A stretch of 64,000 nucleotides of DNA from Tessaracoccus caeni (GTDB lineage: Bacteria > Actinomycetota > Actinomycetes > Propionibacteriales > Propionibacteriaceae): NCBI RefSeq assembly GCF_029211185.1, contig NZ_JARGDO010000012.1, positions 62,001 through 126,000 of the forward strand, in the 5' to 3' direction. The notes below the pieces were generated by a model. It made no database searches and was not told the origin of the DNA. It was given only the letters and a program-made list of their open reading frames with translations. A program made the translations under genes and the position numbers. Below, in pieces: positions 31,965-40,766 of this stretch. Positions within the stretch are counted from its first letter, which is position 1, and every line of letters starts with the position of its first letter.

Positions 31965-32870
31965 ATGATGGTGGAGCAGACGTACGCGCCGGCGGGACCG
32001 GATGAGGCGGCGATCCTGGCGCAATTCGGTCTCGACGAGACGGCGTTCTTGGGCAGCGGCGGCGAAGCACGCGTCTTCGCTCTCGATGACGAATGCGTGC
32101 TGCGGATTCAGGCTCCGGGCGACTCCCCACCCGACCGGGAACTGGCCGACCTGCTGGACTCGTGGGCGGGTTGTGACATCGGCGTCGAACTGCCAAAAGT
32201 ACTGAGCCAAGCCAGGCGGGGCTCGCAGAACTACAACATCGAACGTCGCCTGCCGGGCGTCCCCCTCTCACGGTGGCTCGCCGAAACGCCCGATCCAAGG
32301 AGGCGGCAGGTGGCGCTGCTCAGCCTGCTCGACGTCGCCGCTCGACTCCGAGAGCTTCCCCTCCCCCGTGAAGGTTTTGGCCGCGTGCTCCACAACCCGC
32401 ATCGGTTCACCTCACTTCCGGAACTGTTGGCGGCGCAGATCGCCATCGGGATCCACTACAGCGATGGACTCCTCGCGCAGGCCGTACCCAACCTCGACCA
32501 CCAGGTGAGCACACTCCTCGACAAGCTGAGCCACCGCGTCGTGACCCCTGCGTTCTGCCACGTCGACCTGGTTCCGGCCAACGTCCTGGTCGACGATGAC
32601 GGCCACCTCACCGCGGTGCTCGACGTCAGCGTGCACGCCCTCGCCGCCGATCCCGTCATGGACGAGGTGCTCACACTCGCCATCCTGGAGGCGTCCCCTT
32701 ACGACGGCAGCACGGCGGACGCCGCATGGTTGGAGGACGAGCTACGTCGACGCCTCGGCGCGGACGCCTGGCTGATCGACGCCTACCGTCGCTTCTACGC
32801 GTTGTACTACGCCATGGATCCCGTGCTGATCCCGTGGTCGGCATCGCTGCTGACAAGGCCGTTCAACTAA
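31965..32870 (+). CDS. Aminoglycoside phosphotransferase-family kinase (APH fold)
   Basis: 301 residues. The protein-kinase-like APH fold shows the small-lobe GSGGEARVFALDDECVLRI and the catalytic loop HVDLVPANVLVD (H199, D201, N206). The usual DFG-equivalent is DVSVHALAADPVMDE. Substrate unknown; the family includes antibiotic, sugar and choline kinases. The ATG (a second ATG follows at 31968) starts at the very end of the 164-bp palindromic element and has no ribosome site, so translation may begin leaderless or at a changed start. Confidence 0.85.
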   Translation: MMVEQTYAPAGPDEAAILAQFGLDETAFLGSGGEARVFALDDECVLRIQAPGDSPPDRELADLLDSWAGCDIGVELPKVLSQARRGSQNYNIERRLPGVPLSRWLAETPDPRRRQVALLSLLDVAARLRELPLPREGFGRVLHNPHRFTSLPELLAAQIAIGIHYSDGLLAQAVPNLDHQVSTLLDKLSHRVVTPAFCHVDLVPANVLVDDDGHLTAVLDVSVHALAADPVMDEVLTLAILEASPYDGSTADAAWLEDELRRRLGADAWLIDAYRRFYALYYAMDPVLIPWSASLLTRPFN

Positions 32871-32902
32871 CCAGTACATCGCAACCCAACTCAGGAGGCT
32901 TC

Positions 32903-33925
32903 ATGAGAATCGTGGTCATCGGCGGCAGCGGCCACATCGGCACCTTCCTTGTTCCACGACTCGTGCGCGCCGGGCATCAGGTGTTCAACATCACCCGCTC
33001 CGGCGGCACCGGCTACGCCGATGCGCCCGCGTGGGAGGCCGTCACTCAAGTCGTGGCGGATCGTCAGCAACAGGATGCCGACGGCACCTTCGGTGCCACG
33101 GTCCTCTCGCTGGAGCCCGATGTGGTCATCGATCTGGTGTGCTTCACCCTCGAGTCCGCGACGGCCCTGGTCAACGCACTGCGTGGGAACGTCGGGCACC
33201 TGATCCACTGCGGGTCCATCTGGCGCTATGGCCCCAGCCGGAAGCTCCCCATCGCCGAAGACAGCGACTCCGCGGGACCACCGTTCGACGAGTACGGCCT
33301 CCAGAAAGCCGCGATCGCCCGGATGTTGAAGGAGGAGACCGCCTCCGGCGGGCTGGTCACCACCTCCATCCATCCCGGGCACATCGTCGGGCGCGGCTGG
33401 CATCCCACCGGTCCGCTGGGCAACATCGACCCCAACGTGTGGCACACCCTATCTGCGGGCGACACCATCCGGGTGCCGGGCAGCGGCACCGAGACGCTGC
33501 ACCACGTCCACGCCGACGACCTGGCCCAAGCCTTCGAACTCGCCGTCGAGCATCGCGACGCGGCCGCAGGCGAGGACTTCAACATCGTCGCGCCGACGGC
33601 GCTCACCGTACGCGGCTACATCGAGATCGCCTCCGGCTGGTTCGGACGATCCGCCATGCTGGAGCCCATCACCTGGGATGACTACCGTGCCTCAACCACG
33701 GAGGAGTACGCCCGCGAGAGCTGGGGTCACCTTCACCGCAGCCAGGTGTTCACCATCGAGAAGGCCAAGTCGCTGCTCGGCTACGCACCACGCTACGAAC
33801 CCGAACAAGCAATCCTCGAAGCGATCGCCTGGCTCATCGCGCACGACCAACTCGACGTCGACGCTCCACTTCAGGCCGGAATCGAGCACCTCACGTCGAT
33901 CACACCGTCCTCAGGAACGCACTGA
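32903..33925 (+). CDS. NAD(P)-dependent epimerase/reductase (extended SDR)
   Basis: 340 residues. The Rossmann glycine motif GGSGHIG is at the N-terminus, and the C-terminal part HHVHADDLAQAFELAVEHRDAAAG is typical of extended SDR epimerases. The YxxxK catalytic pair is probably YGLQK (about residue 132). AGGAGG lies 4 nt before ATG 32903, supporting this start. Substrate unknown, perhaps a nucleotide sugar or hydroxy compound. Precedes a PhzF-family gene on the same strand. Confidence 0.9.
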   Translation: MRIVVIGGSGHIGTFLVPRLVRAGHQVFNITRSGGTGYADAPAWEAVTQVVADRQQQDADGTFGATVLSLEPDVVIDLVCFTLESATALVNALRGNVGHLIHCGSIWRYGPSRKLPIAEDSDSAGPPFDEYGLQKAAIARMLKEETASGGLVTTSIHPGHIVGRGWHPTGPLGNIDPNVWHTLSAGDTIRVPGSGTETLHHVHADDLAQAFELAVEHRDAAAGEDFNIVAPTALTVRGYIEIASGWFGRSAMLEPITWDDYRASTTEEYARESWGHLHRSQVFTIEKAKSLLGYAPRYEPEQAILEAIAWLIAHDQLDVDAPLQAGIEHLTSITPSSGTH

Positions 33926-34004
33926 CCCCGAGGGCCATCGCTCCACCGAACGGCATCCTCGCCAAGGCCGGCTGCTTCGCTTTCCTCGTGAGAGGATCGG
34001 CTCC

Positions 34005-34844
34005 ATGAGCCTTTCCCGTCGTTATGCCCAAGTCGACGTGTTCTCGCCGACCCCGTACCTGGGCAATCCCGTCGCCGTCATCCTCGACGCCGAAGGCCTG
34101 GATACCGAGTACATGCAGCGGATCGCGCGCTGGACCAACCTCTCCGAGACGACGTTCGTGCTGCCACCCACCACATCCGAGGCCGACTACCGGCTGCGCA
34201 TCTTCACGCCTAAAGGCGAGCTTCCGTTCGCCGGCCATCCGACGCTGGGCTCAGCCCGCGCTTGGCTGCATCACGGAGGCCTGCCCCACACCGAAGGCCG
34301 GATCGTTCAGGAATGCGCCGCCGGGTTGATCACGCTTCGACACGACGACGACCTGTTGTCCTTCGCCGCCCCTCCCCTGCTGCGCACCGGTCCTCTCGAC
34401 GACGCGCACCTCGCCCGGATCGTGGCCGCCTACGGCACAAACGCCGATCAGGTCATCGGTCATCAGTGGGTGGACAACGGACCGGGCTGGGCCGTGATCC
34501 AGCTCGCCACCGCCGACGAGGTGCTGGCGCTGCAGCCCGACCTCTCCCAGATCCCCGACGCGATGGTCGGCGCGATCGGCGCCTACCCCGAGGGTTCTCG
34601 GCACGCCTTCGAGCTGCGCTCCTTCGCCCCCGGCGTCGACGTGCCCGAGGATCCGGTCTGCGGCAGCATGAACGCGTCGGTCGCGCAATGGCTCACCAGC
34701 ACCGGCCAAGCCCCTGCCCACTACACGGTCTCGCAAGGAACGTGCCTCGGTCGAGCCGGAGAGATCACCATCACCGTCGACGGCGACGCCGTCTGGGTGG
34801 GCGGCGCCACCACCGTCTGCTTCAGCGGAACCACCACGACGTAG
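34005..34844 (+). CDS. PhzF-family epimerase/isomerase
   Basis: 279 residues with the duplicated diaminopimelate-epimerase-like fold of PhzF: N-terminal GNPVAVILDAEGL, catalytic glutamate E48 in NLSETTFV, substrate loops GHPTLGSA and EDPVCGSMNASVA. Members catalyse isomerisations in phenazine and other pathways, but most, like this one outside any biosynthetic cluster, have no known substrate. GAGAGGA precedes ATG 34005. Confidence 0.93.
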   Translation: MSLSRRYAQVDVFSPTPYLGNPVAVILDAEGLDTEYMQRIARWTNLSETTFVLPPTTSEADYRLRIFTPKGELPFAGHPTLGSARAWLHHGGLPHTEGRIVQECAAGLITLRHDDDLLSFAAPPLLRTGPLDDAHLARIVAAYGTNADQVIGHQWVDNGPGWAVIQLATADEVLALQPDLSQIPDAMVGAIGAYPEGSRHAFELRSFAPGVDVPEDPVCGSMNASVAQWLTSTGQAPAHYTVSQGTCLGRAGEITITVDGDAVWVGGATTVCFSGTTTT

Positions 34845-34862
34845 AGATCCTGGGAGACGATC

Positions 34863-36074
34863 TCAGGCGACGCGGAGCCTCAGGTCGGCGTCGCGCCACG
34901 GGTCGCGGTGCTCGGCGATGGTGGCCTCGTAGACGTCGAGGATTCGCCCGGTGATCGAACTCTGCCGGAACTGGGCCTGCGGAGATCCGGGATCGGCCAG
35001 GCGTCCCGTCGCGAGCATGTCCGGCAGTTCCTTCAGCGCGTGGGACAGGGCCTCGACGGACGCGTCCATCACCGTATGACGCCACGCCGCGGGCAGGTCG
35101 TAGGCGATGGCGGGATCGCGCACGAGCACAGGGGTGCCGACGGAGATCGCCTCGTAGACGGTCAGCCCCTGAGTCTCGTAGCCGAGGGAACTCTGGATCA
35201 CCGCGTCGGCCTGCCTCATTGCGCGCAGGATGGCGTCGTGCGAGACCGTGCCGTGGAATCGCACGAGATGCGCGATCCCGAGCAGGTTGGTCAGCGACTC
35301 GCAGTGCCGCAGCCCAGGCCCCGATCCGTAGACGTGAAGCTCGGCGTCGATCTGCGAGTAGGCGAACGCCCGGAGCACGTCGTCGAGACGTTTCTCCTCG
35401 CTGATCCGGCCGGGCCACATCAGGACCGGCCGTTCCCGCCTGGCACGCATCTCAGTCCATGCCACGTCGATCTGACGGTCGTCCACGCCGGTGGGGATGA
35501 CGTGGAGTTCACGGTCGATGCCGTAGTCACGGAGCCTCCGGGCGAAGTGCGAACTGGGGACGATGACGGCATCGGCCGTCTCAGAGAAGGCGCGCATGTA
35601 GCCGGCCATGTCCGGCACCGGGGTGCGCAGATGTCGTTGCTGTGCGGCGCACATCAGCCGGAACGCCGCCTGCGGAAACGGGACCACGCCGGGTACGCCG
35701 AGCTCGATGTTGGTGTGCATGGTGTGCACCACCGGTAGCCCATGGCGCCGCGCGAACCGGTAGCCGTTCCAGGCGCCCCACGCGTCCGCCTGCACGTGGA
35801 CGACGTCCACCGGCGGTCGGTCGTCGAACCCCGCATCGGTCGCCCTGTCCGCGGACGGCCCGGTGAATCGGAAGGAGTGCTCGCCCACCTGCATCGCGCG
35901 CAGCAGCACATCGCCGTCGCGGGAGTATTGCGGCGAGGGCCGGCGCTTGGAGTCGGGGGAACAGACCGTCACCGTGTGGCCGGCCGCCTCCAAATACTCA
36001 CGCTGAAGCCCGAGGGACACCTGCAGCCCACCCAGGGTTGCTGGGTGCTGATCACTGAAGAACGCGACATGCAT
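34863..36074 (-). CDS. Glycosyltransferase family 4
   Basis: 403 residues, GT-B fold. The N-terminal domain (FFSDQHPATLGGLQVSLG, HTMHTNIELG) is followed by a C-terminal nucleotide-sugar-binding domain (MWPGRISEEKRLDDVLRAF, VYGSGPGLRHCESL, SSLGYETQGLTVYEAISVGTPVLV with the EX7E glutamates). It resembles enzymes that mannosylate or glucosylate lipid acceptors, such as diacylglycerol or PIM glycosyltransferases. ATG 36074 gives MHVAFFSDQ. Its gene follows a membrane protein by 17 nt, so the two are probably coexpressed. Confidence 0.93.
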   Translation of the reverse strand: MHVAFFSDQHPATLGGLQVSLGLQREYLEAAGHTVTVCSPDSKRRPSPQYSRDGDVLLRAMQVGEHSFRFTGPSADRATDAGFDDRPPVDVVHVQADAWGAWNGYRFARRHGLPVVHTMHTNIELGVPGVVPFPQAAFRLMCAAQQRHLRTPVPDMAGYMRAFSETADAVIVPSSHFARRLRDYGIDRELHVIPTGVDDRQIDVAWTEMRARRERPVLMWPGRISEEKRLDDVLRAFAYSQIDAELHVYGSGPGLRHCESLTNLLGIAHLVRFHGTVSHDAILRAMRQADAVIQSSLGYETQGLTVYEAISVGTPVLVRDPAIAYDLPAAWRHTVMDASVEALSHALKELPDMLATGRLADPGSPQAQFRQSSITGRILDVYEATIAEHRDPWRDADLRLRVA

Positions 36075-36091
36075 CGGTTGCGTTTCCTTAT

Positions 36092-36997
36092 CTATCCGGT
36101 GTGGGAGACGGCCAGCTCGGGCTCTGGGCAAGCGGATAAGTCCGTCGTGCGCTGGAGGTTCCGCATCCCGACGACGCCGCCGATCGCGACCCCGCCGAAC
36201 AGCAGAACCAGGAGCCCCGCCTCGGGCGTCAGAGCGCTCTCCTGCAGCAGCAGGGTGCCGATCGCGGCGGCCGTCAGCGTCTCGGTGATGGTCAGAGCGG
36301 CGACGACGGTGGGCGCGGGAAGCACCCGGTGCGCGAGCTGGAACTGCGCCCCGGCGATGGTGCCGCCGATGGCGACGAAGAGCAGCGCCAGGATCGTGAC
36401 GGGCTGGGTGAGAACCTCGACGAGGCCGTGCGCCAGAACCAGCCCGACCAGTACCTTGAAGGTCGCCGTGATGGTGCCGAACTCCACCGCGGCCATGATG
36501 AGGCCCGCCATGTGCGTCGTCTTGTCCGTCGTTCGCCTACTGACGCAGGCGATGACCACGCCAGCCGCAGCGACGATGATCTGGATCGCCATCACGATGG
36601 GAAGCAGCCGCTCGAGATCGTGGTGGGCCACATCGGTTCGGTGGCTTGCGATGACGACGATGAACCCGAGAATGCCCACCAGGCATGCGACCACGGACAG
36701 CTTCACCTGAGGGGTAACCCTGATCCGACCCGTGATCGCCCCGTATGTCGTCGACGCCGCAAGGCCGACGATGCTCATCGACTGCACCGCACTGATGGGG
36801 GCCAGCGCCAACGCGATGAAATTCGTGGATACGGCGACGCCCAGCAGGAGGAGGCCGAGCAGCCAGAACGGATTCCGGATGAATCTGGACCACCGGCCGT
36901 CCGCGACGTAGACCGCCCTCGATTGGAGTTCCGATCCCCCGGCCAGCAGGAGCGCGCCGCCGAGGGCGACGGCCAGTCCGACGAAGAACCCCAGCAT
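36092..36997 (-). CDS. DMT/NIPA-like membrane transporter
   Basis: 301 residues with about nine to ten membrane segments. The pattern (ALGGALLLAGGSELQSRAV, then NPFWLLGLLLLGVAVSTNFIALALAPISAVQSMSIVGLAAST) matches the NIPA/DMT type found beside actinobacterial glycosyltransferases. ATG 36997 has CGGAG upstream; ATG 37018 is an alternative. A 40-codon ORF with a strong ribosome site ends one base before this start. It might move a lipid or sugar precursor for the following glycosyltransferase; that is context inference. Confidence 0.85.
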   Translation of the reverse strand: MLGFFVGLAVALGGALLLAGGSELQSRAVYVADGRWSRFIRNPFWLLGLLLLGVAVSTNFIALALAPISAVQSMSIVGLAASTTYGAITGRIRVTPQVKLSVVACLVGILGFIVVIASHRTDVAHHDLERLLPIVMAIQIIVAAAGVVIACVSRRTTDKTTHMAGLIMAAVEFGTITATFKVLVGLVLAHGLVEVLTQPVTILALLFVAIGGTIAGAQFQLAHRVLPAPTVVAALTITETLTAAAIGTLLLQESALTPEAGLLVLLFGGVAIGGVVGMRNLQRTTDLSACPEPELAVSHTG

Positions 36998-36998
36998 G

Positions 36999-37121
36999 TC
37001 AGGCTCCGATCGGGTCATGAGAAGAAGCAGGATGCGGCCCGCCAGGCGACGCGCAACGACCGTTGCGCGAGATCCGTCGAGCACTCGTCGCGCCGCGTCC
37101 CGGTGCCTGTGTGATCGCCAT
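36999..37121 (-). CDS. Forty-codon upstream ORF ending at the transporter start
   Basis: GAGGAGAGGA sits 4-5 nt before ATG 37121. The frame (MAITQAPGRGATSARRISRN...) is arginine- and serine-rich and stops with TGA, one base before the transporter ATG. No homologue is recognised. It may couple translation or be a decayed start. The strong ribosome site is the only solid evidence. Confidence 0.35.
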   Translation of the reverse strand: MAITQAPGRGATSARRISRNGRCASPGGPHPASSHDPIGA

Positions 37122-37393
37122 GCGTCCTCTCCTCTGAGCTTCCCACGAGGCTATGGACGATCGCCCCCGGCGCACATCACCCCAGAGGGCCAAGCCAACC
37201 CCCATTTGGAGTGCGGGCGGGCTCAGGGTTCGATCATCCGCACACCGCAGAGTCGCCGCCGGGATGGCGGCAAGCGGGATCCAGCCCATACGGAAAAAGA
37301 GTCGCGCAAGGGCACCTCGGCCCAACACGGCGCCAACTCGACGCGAACTTCCGGTTGTCCTCCAAGGTCTATCGATCGGCGGCGGCGGAAGCT
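37122..37393. other. Intergenic stretch, no gene seen
   Basis: Between the HAD hydrolase end and the leader ORF. Open frames exist on both strands, but none has a ribosome site together with a recognisable protein pattern. It presumably contains the promoter of the transporter-glycosyltransferase pair. Confidence 0.5.
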
Positions 37394-38023
37394 CTAGGTC
37401 GAAAGCAGCGAGATCAACTCGTCGAGCGAGTCGATGCGCGCCACGTCGGCGCCGTCGAGGCTTTGATGGCCGCCGGTGAAGTGCACGAACTGGGTGCCCA
37501 GCGCCTCGGCGATCTCGAGGTCGTGGTTGGTGTCGCCGACCATCACCACCCGCGTCGGAGGAATGTTCGTCGCCGTGAGCCACGCGGCAATCACGTCGTA
37601 CTTGGACGCGTCGTAGGCGTCATCGATGCTGAGGATGTCGCTGAACGCTCCGTGGACGCCGTGCGGGCGCATCTGCGCATGAAGCGTTGCTCCGACGGTT
37701 GCCGAGGCGAGGATCTGCCGCAGCCCGAGCCCGGCCAGTCGCTGCAGGGTGTCCTCAGCGCCCGAGTGCAGCGCAGCGTCGGCAATGGACTCGTGAAGCA
37801 GCGCGATGTAGCGATCAGCGGCGCGGAGATAGGCGGCGTCGTCGATACCGAGGTCGGCGTAGAAGGCTCGGATCGGAAATCGGAAGACTCGCCGATAGGC
37901 GGCGAGGTCGATGATCTCCGGATGACCGTGCTCGGCGAGCACCCGATTCATCGTCAGCCGGCAGACCTCGACGTCGTCGAACAGAGTTCCGTTCCAGTCC
38001 CAGCACACCGCCTCGACGCGCAT
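37394..38023 (-). CDS. HAD-family hydrolase (phosphoglycolate phosphatase-like)
   Basis: 209 residues. Motif I is CWDWNGTLFDD with nucleophile D9 and Asn in place of the usual second Asp; motif II is the A/S-T of ILASATVG; motif III/IV is SKYDVIAAW then VVMVGDTNHDLEIAEALG. A helical cap follows motif I. It probably removes phosphate from a small metabolite. ATG 38023 is preceded by GGAGGTGAGG. Confidence 0.88.
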   Translation of the reverse strand: MRVEAVCWDWNGTLFDDVEVCRLTMNRVLAEHGHPEIIDLAAYRRVFRFPIRAFYADLGIDDAAYLRAADRYIALLHESIADAALHSGAEDTLQRLAGLGLRQILASATVGATLHAQMRPHGVHGAFSDILSIDDAYDASKYDVIAAWLTATNIPPTRVVMVGDTNHDLEIAEALGTQFVHFTGGHQSLDGADVARIDSLDELISLLST

Positions 38024-38069
38024 CCGCCTCACCTCCACTTTCTCCGTGACGGTGATCGTAACGGAGGAG

Positions 38070-38129
38070 TCAGACAACCCGGTTGATCGGATGACCCTCG
38101 GCGAACGCGCGGATGTTGTCGCCGATCAT
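38070..38129 (-). pseudogene. 3'-end fragment of a D-2-hydroxyacid dehydrogenase gene
   Basis: Encodes MIGDNIRAFAEGHPINRVV then TGA, nearly the same as the C-terminus of the intact dehydrogenase at 39764 (MIGDNIRAFTDGHPINRVN). About five mismatches over ~55 bp show the copies are old or derive from paralogues. The two lie on the same strand and flank the DUF4143 gene, as if a segment had been inserted or recombined there. Confidence 0.75.
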
Positions 38130-38133
38130 GCTC

Positions 38134-38280
38134 CTAGCCGGCCACGTCCTCGGCCAAGATCACCACTGACCGGAAAACTGTTGATGTCAACACGGGAGCT
38201 CGAGTAAAGGGCCGCAGATCAAACCGGTGCTTCTCGCGAAAGCTTTTCACATTCTCGACTGTGACACTTCTGATGTACAC
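38134..38280 (-). pseudogene. N-terminal remnant of an AAA/SMC-like ATPase
   Basis: From GTG 38280 the frame reads VYIRSVTVENVKSFREKHRF, which resembles the opening strand-loop-strand of AAA-type ATPases of the OLD/RecF sort just before Walker A. It then stops at 38134 without any P-loop. It directly adjoins the dehydrogenase fragment at 38129. Assignment rests on one motif and is tentative. Confidence 0.4.
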
Positions 38281-38417
38281 GACCACCGCCCTGTTCCCGC
38301 TCCCCTTCATCAGGGGCAAGCGCTGCAAGCGCAGGTACCACCCACCGACAACCCTGTTAGGTGCCGTCAAGACCGGACCGTGTGTTGCGATCGGCGGACT
38401 GGACACCCCACCACATT

Positions 38418-38479
38418 TGGACCAGAACAGCATCGACCAGTGGGCCAAATCAGCATCAGCTAGTGGACCAGAGTAGCAT
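38418..38479 (+). repeat. Three 16-bp direct repeats at exact 23-bp period (iterons)
   Basis: TGGACCAGAACAGCAT (38418-38433), TGGGCCAAATCAGCAT (38441-38456) and TGGACCAGAGTAGCAT (38464-38479) share a fixed 23-bp spacing and end 6 bp before the ATG of the DUF4143 gene. Such regular boxes beside a start codon suggest autoregulation or a binding array. The remaining 38024-38417 gap holds two gene fragments (38070-38280) and no whole gene. Confidence 0.7.
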
Positions 38480-38485
38480 TAAGCC

Positions 38486-39751
38486 ATGGATGAGCCCGAT
38501 CCCACACCTCCGTCGTCGTACCGGAAGCGCCTCGTCGACAACCTGCTCGATGTCGCGGTCAGCCAGCTTCCTGCGGTCTCTCTGGTTGGCCCTCGCGCGT
38601 GCGGCAAGACCACGACCGCCGCCCGGCATGCCGCAACAGTGGTGCGCCTGAACCGCGACGCCGAGGCTGCCGCGTTCAGGGCAGACCCAGATGCTGCGCT
38701 TCGAAGATTGACCGAGCCCGTCCTTCTCGACGAATGGCAGGAGGTACCCGGCGTACTTGCCGCTGTGAAACGAGCTGTCGACGAAAACTCGCGGCCCCAT
38801 CGGTTCATACTTACGGGATCGGTATCGTCGGAAGTAGCCGCCAACACGTGGCCCGGGACTGGCCGGATCACCCGTATCCCCATGTCAACCATGGCTGTTC
38901 GCGAAACAGACCACAGCACGAACAGCCCGCTCACCGTTGACCGTCTCGCCACCGGCGACCTGTCAACGCTCGTCCCGGCCGCCGGGGACAGCCTCAACCT
39001 CGGCGACTACGTCGACCTCGCCGTCCGCGGTGGTTTCCCTGATCCCGTTCTCCACCGAAACGAGGCTGGCCGGCGGCTGTGGCTCACGAGCTACCTGGAC
39101 GAGCTGATCCATCACGATGCGGCACTTCTGCGTGAGGGGATCGACGCAGGCCGCCTCGCGAGCTACGTGGAAGCAATCGCCATCAACAACGCCGGCGTGG
39201 TTGACGACAGCACCATCCTCGATCACGTCCGCATCGACCGCCGAACAGCTCAGGCGTATTGGCGGCTGCTCGAGAACCTGTTCATCGCCGAGGCCGTTCC
39301 CGCATGGTGGTCGAGCCGACTCACCCGACTGGTCGCGCTAAAGAAGCGATACCTCACCGACACGTCCCTCATGGTCGCAGCGCTCCGGCTCAGCACCGCC
39401 GACATCATGCGCGACGGAAACCTGCTCGGCCGCATCATCGATGCCTTCGTCGCCATGCAGATCCGCCCAGAGTTGGCCGTCTCCGAACGGCGTCCAAGGC
39501 TGTATCACCTGCGCGACAAGGGCGGTCGCCACGAGATCGACCTCGTCCTGGAGTACGGAGGCGGCAAGATCGCAGCCATCGAGATCAAGGCGACGGCTGC
39601 TCCGAGCCGACACGATGCCCGACACCTGGCCTGGCTCCGAGAGGAACTCGGCGACCGCTTCGTCGCCGGCCTCGTCTTGCACACCGGTCCACAGGCATTC
39701 GAGCTGGGCGATCGAATCGTCGCGGCACCGATCTCGACGTTGTGGGCCTAG
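38486..39751 (+). CDS. AAA_14/DUF4143 ATPase
   Basis: 421 residues. The N-terminal AAA_14 domain has Walker A GPRACGKTT (about 35-43) and Walker B VLLDEWQEV; the C-terminal DUF4143 region has the nuclease-like strands GGRHEIDLVLEYGGGKIAAIEIKAT. The conserved D...E-x-K pattern matches a PD-(D/E)XK-like core. The family is widespread and probably mobile, and its role is unsettled. The iterons before its start and the flanking dehydrogenase fragments mark it as an accessory insert. Confidence 0.9.
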   Translation: MDEPDPTPPSSYRKRLVDNLLDVAVSQLPAVSLVGPRACGKTTTAARHAATVVRLNRDAEAAAFRADPDAALRRLTEPVLLDEWQEVPGVLAAVKRAVDENSRPHRFILTGSVSSEVAANTWPGTGRITRIPMSTMAVRETDHSTNSPLTVDRLATGDLSTLVPAAGDSLNLGDYVDLAVRGGFPDPVLHRNEAGRRLWLTSYLDELIHHDAALLREGIDAGRLASYVEAIAINNAGVVDDSTILDHVRIDRRTAQAYWRLLENLFIAEAVPAWWSSRLTRLVALKKRYLTDTSLMVAALRLSTADIMRDGNLLGRIIDAFVAMQIRPELAVSERRPRLYHLRDKGGRHEIDLVLEYGGGKIAAIEIKATAAPSRHDARHLAWLREELGDRFVAGLVLHTGPQAFELGDRIVAAPISTLWA

Positions 39752-39763
39752 AAGCGCACTTGT

Positions 39764-40714
39764 TCAGTTCACCCGGTTGATCGGATGCCCATCGGTGAAC
39801 GCGCGGATGTTGTCCCCGATCATCGACACCAGGCGGCGCCGCGTTTCCAGACCCCGCCACCCCATGTGGGGCGTGATGATGACGTTGTCCATGATGTAGA
39901 GCGGGCTGGCGTCATCGAGCGGCTCGACCTCCTGCACATCCAGGCCGGCGCCTGCGATGACGCCGGTCTGCAGCGCCTCGATCAGCGCCGGCTCGTCGAT
40001 CAACGCACCCCGGGCGGTGTTGATCACGCAGGCGCTCGGCTTCATCATCGCCAGCGTCTCGCGGTTGATCAGGTGCCTCGTCGAGTCGTTCAGCGGGCAG
40101 TTGAGGGAGAGGAAGTCGCTCTGCGCGAGCACCTCGTCGAGCGTGACGAAACGCACCCCGTCCTCATCCGGCCTGGGAGTTCGCGTGGACACCAGGATCT
40201 TCATCCCCAGCGCCTTCGCCACCGTGATGATCTCCTTGGCGATGGCGCCGTACCCGACAACGCCCAGCGTCTTCCCGTTCACCTCCACGTGGTCGACCAT
40301 CAGGTGCGTGTGGAAGTTGTCGTGGTTGCCCTCGACGAGCATGCGGATCTGTTTCTGCAGCGAGCTCGCGAGGCTCAGGATCAGCAGGATGGCGGTGTGC
40401 GCCACGCGCTGGCTGCTGTAGGCCGGGATGTTGCAGACGACGATGCCCTTCTCCCGCGCCGCGTCCAGGTCGAGGTTGTTGTAGCCGGTGCCGGCCTCGC
40501 AGATCATCCGCACGCTGTCGGGGAACCGTCGGATGACGTCGCCGCCGACCCTCATCTCCTTGGTGACGACCACCGCAAATCCCTCGACCCGTTCCAGGAT
40601 CTTGTCCTCGGGGGTCTCGTCGTAGATCACGACGTCGGACGCGATCTGCGTGTAATCGACCTTCCCGTCGTAGTTCACCAATCCCGCGTTCAGCACCACG
40701 GTCCTGTCGTTCAC
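39764..40714 (-). CDS. D-isomer-specific 2-hydroxyacid dehydrogenase
   Basis: 316 residues. An NAD-binding Rossmann domain (GVVGYGAIAKEIITVAKALG, with A-K in place of the usual last glycine region) is inserted in the catalytic domain. Catalytic Arg is in NTARGALID, Glu in QEVEPLDDAS and His in ITPHMGW. It reduces a 2-oxoacid to a D-2-hydroxyacid; hydroxypyruvate/glycerate or lactate are possible. GTG 40714. Its 3' end has a diverged copy at 38070. Confidence 0.92.
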   Translation of the reverse strand: MNDRTVVLNAGLVNYDGKVDYTQIASDVVIYDETPEDKILERVEGFAVVVTKEMRVGGDVIRRFPDSVRMICEAGTGYNNLDLDAAREKGIVVCNIPAYSSQRVAHTAILLILSLASSLQKQIRMLVEGNHDNFHTHLMVDHVEVNGKTLGVVGYGAIAKEIITVAKALGMKILVSTRTPRPDEDGVRFVTLDEVLAQSDFLSLNCPLNDSTRHLINRETLAMMKPSACVINTARGALIDEPALIEALQTGVIAGAGLDVQEVEPLDDASPLYIMDNVIITPHMGWRGLETRRRLVSMIGDNIRAFTDGHPINRVN

Positions 40715-40766
40715 GATCCTTCTCCCTCGTCTTTGCTCTCCCTCATCCCCTCCTCCTCTCGCGGCG

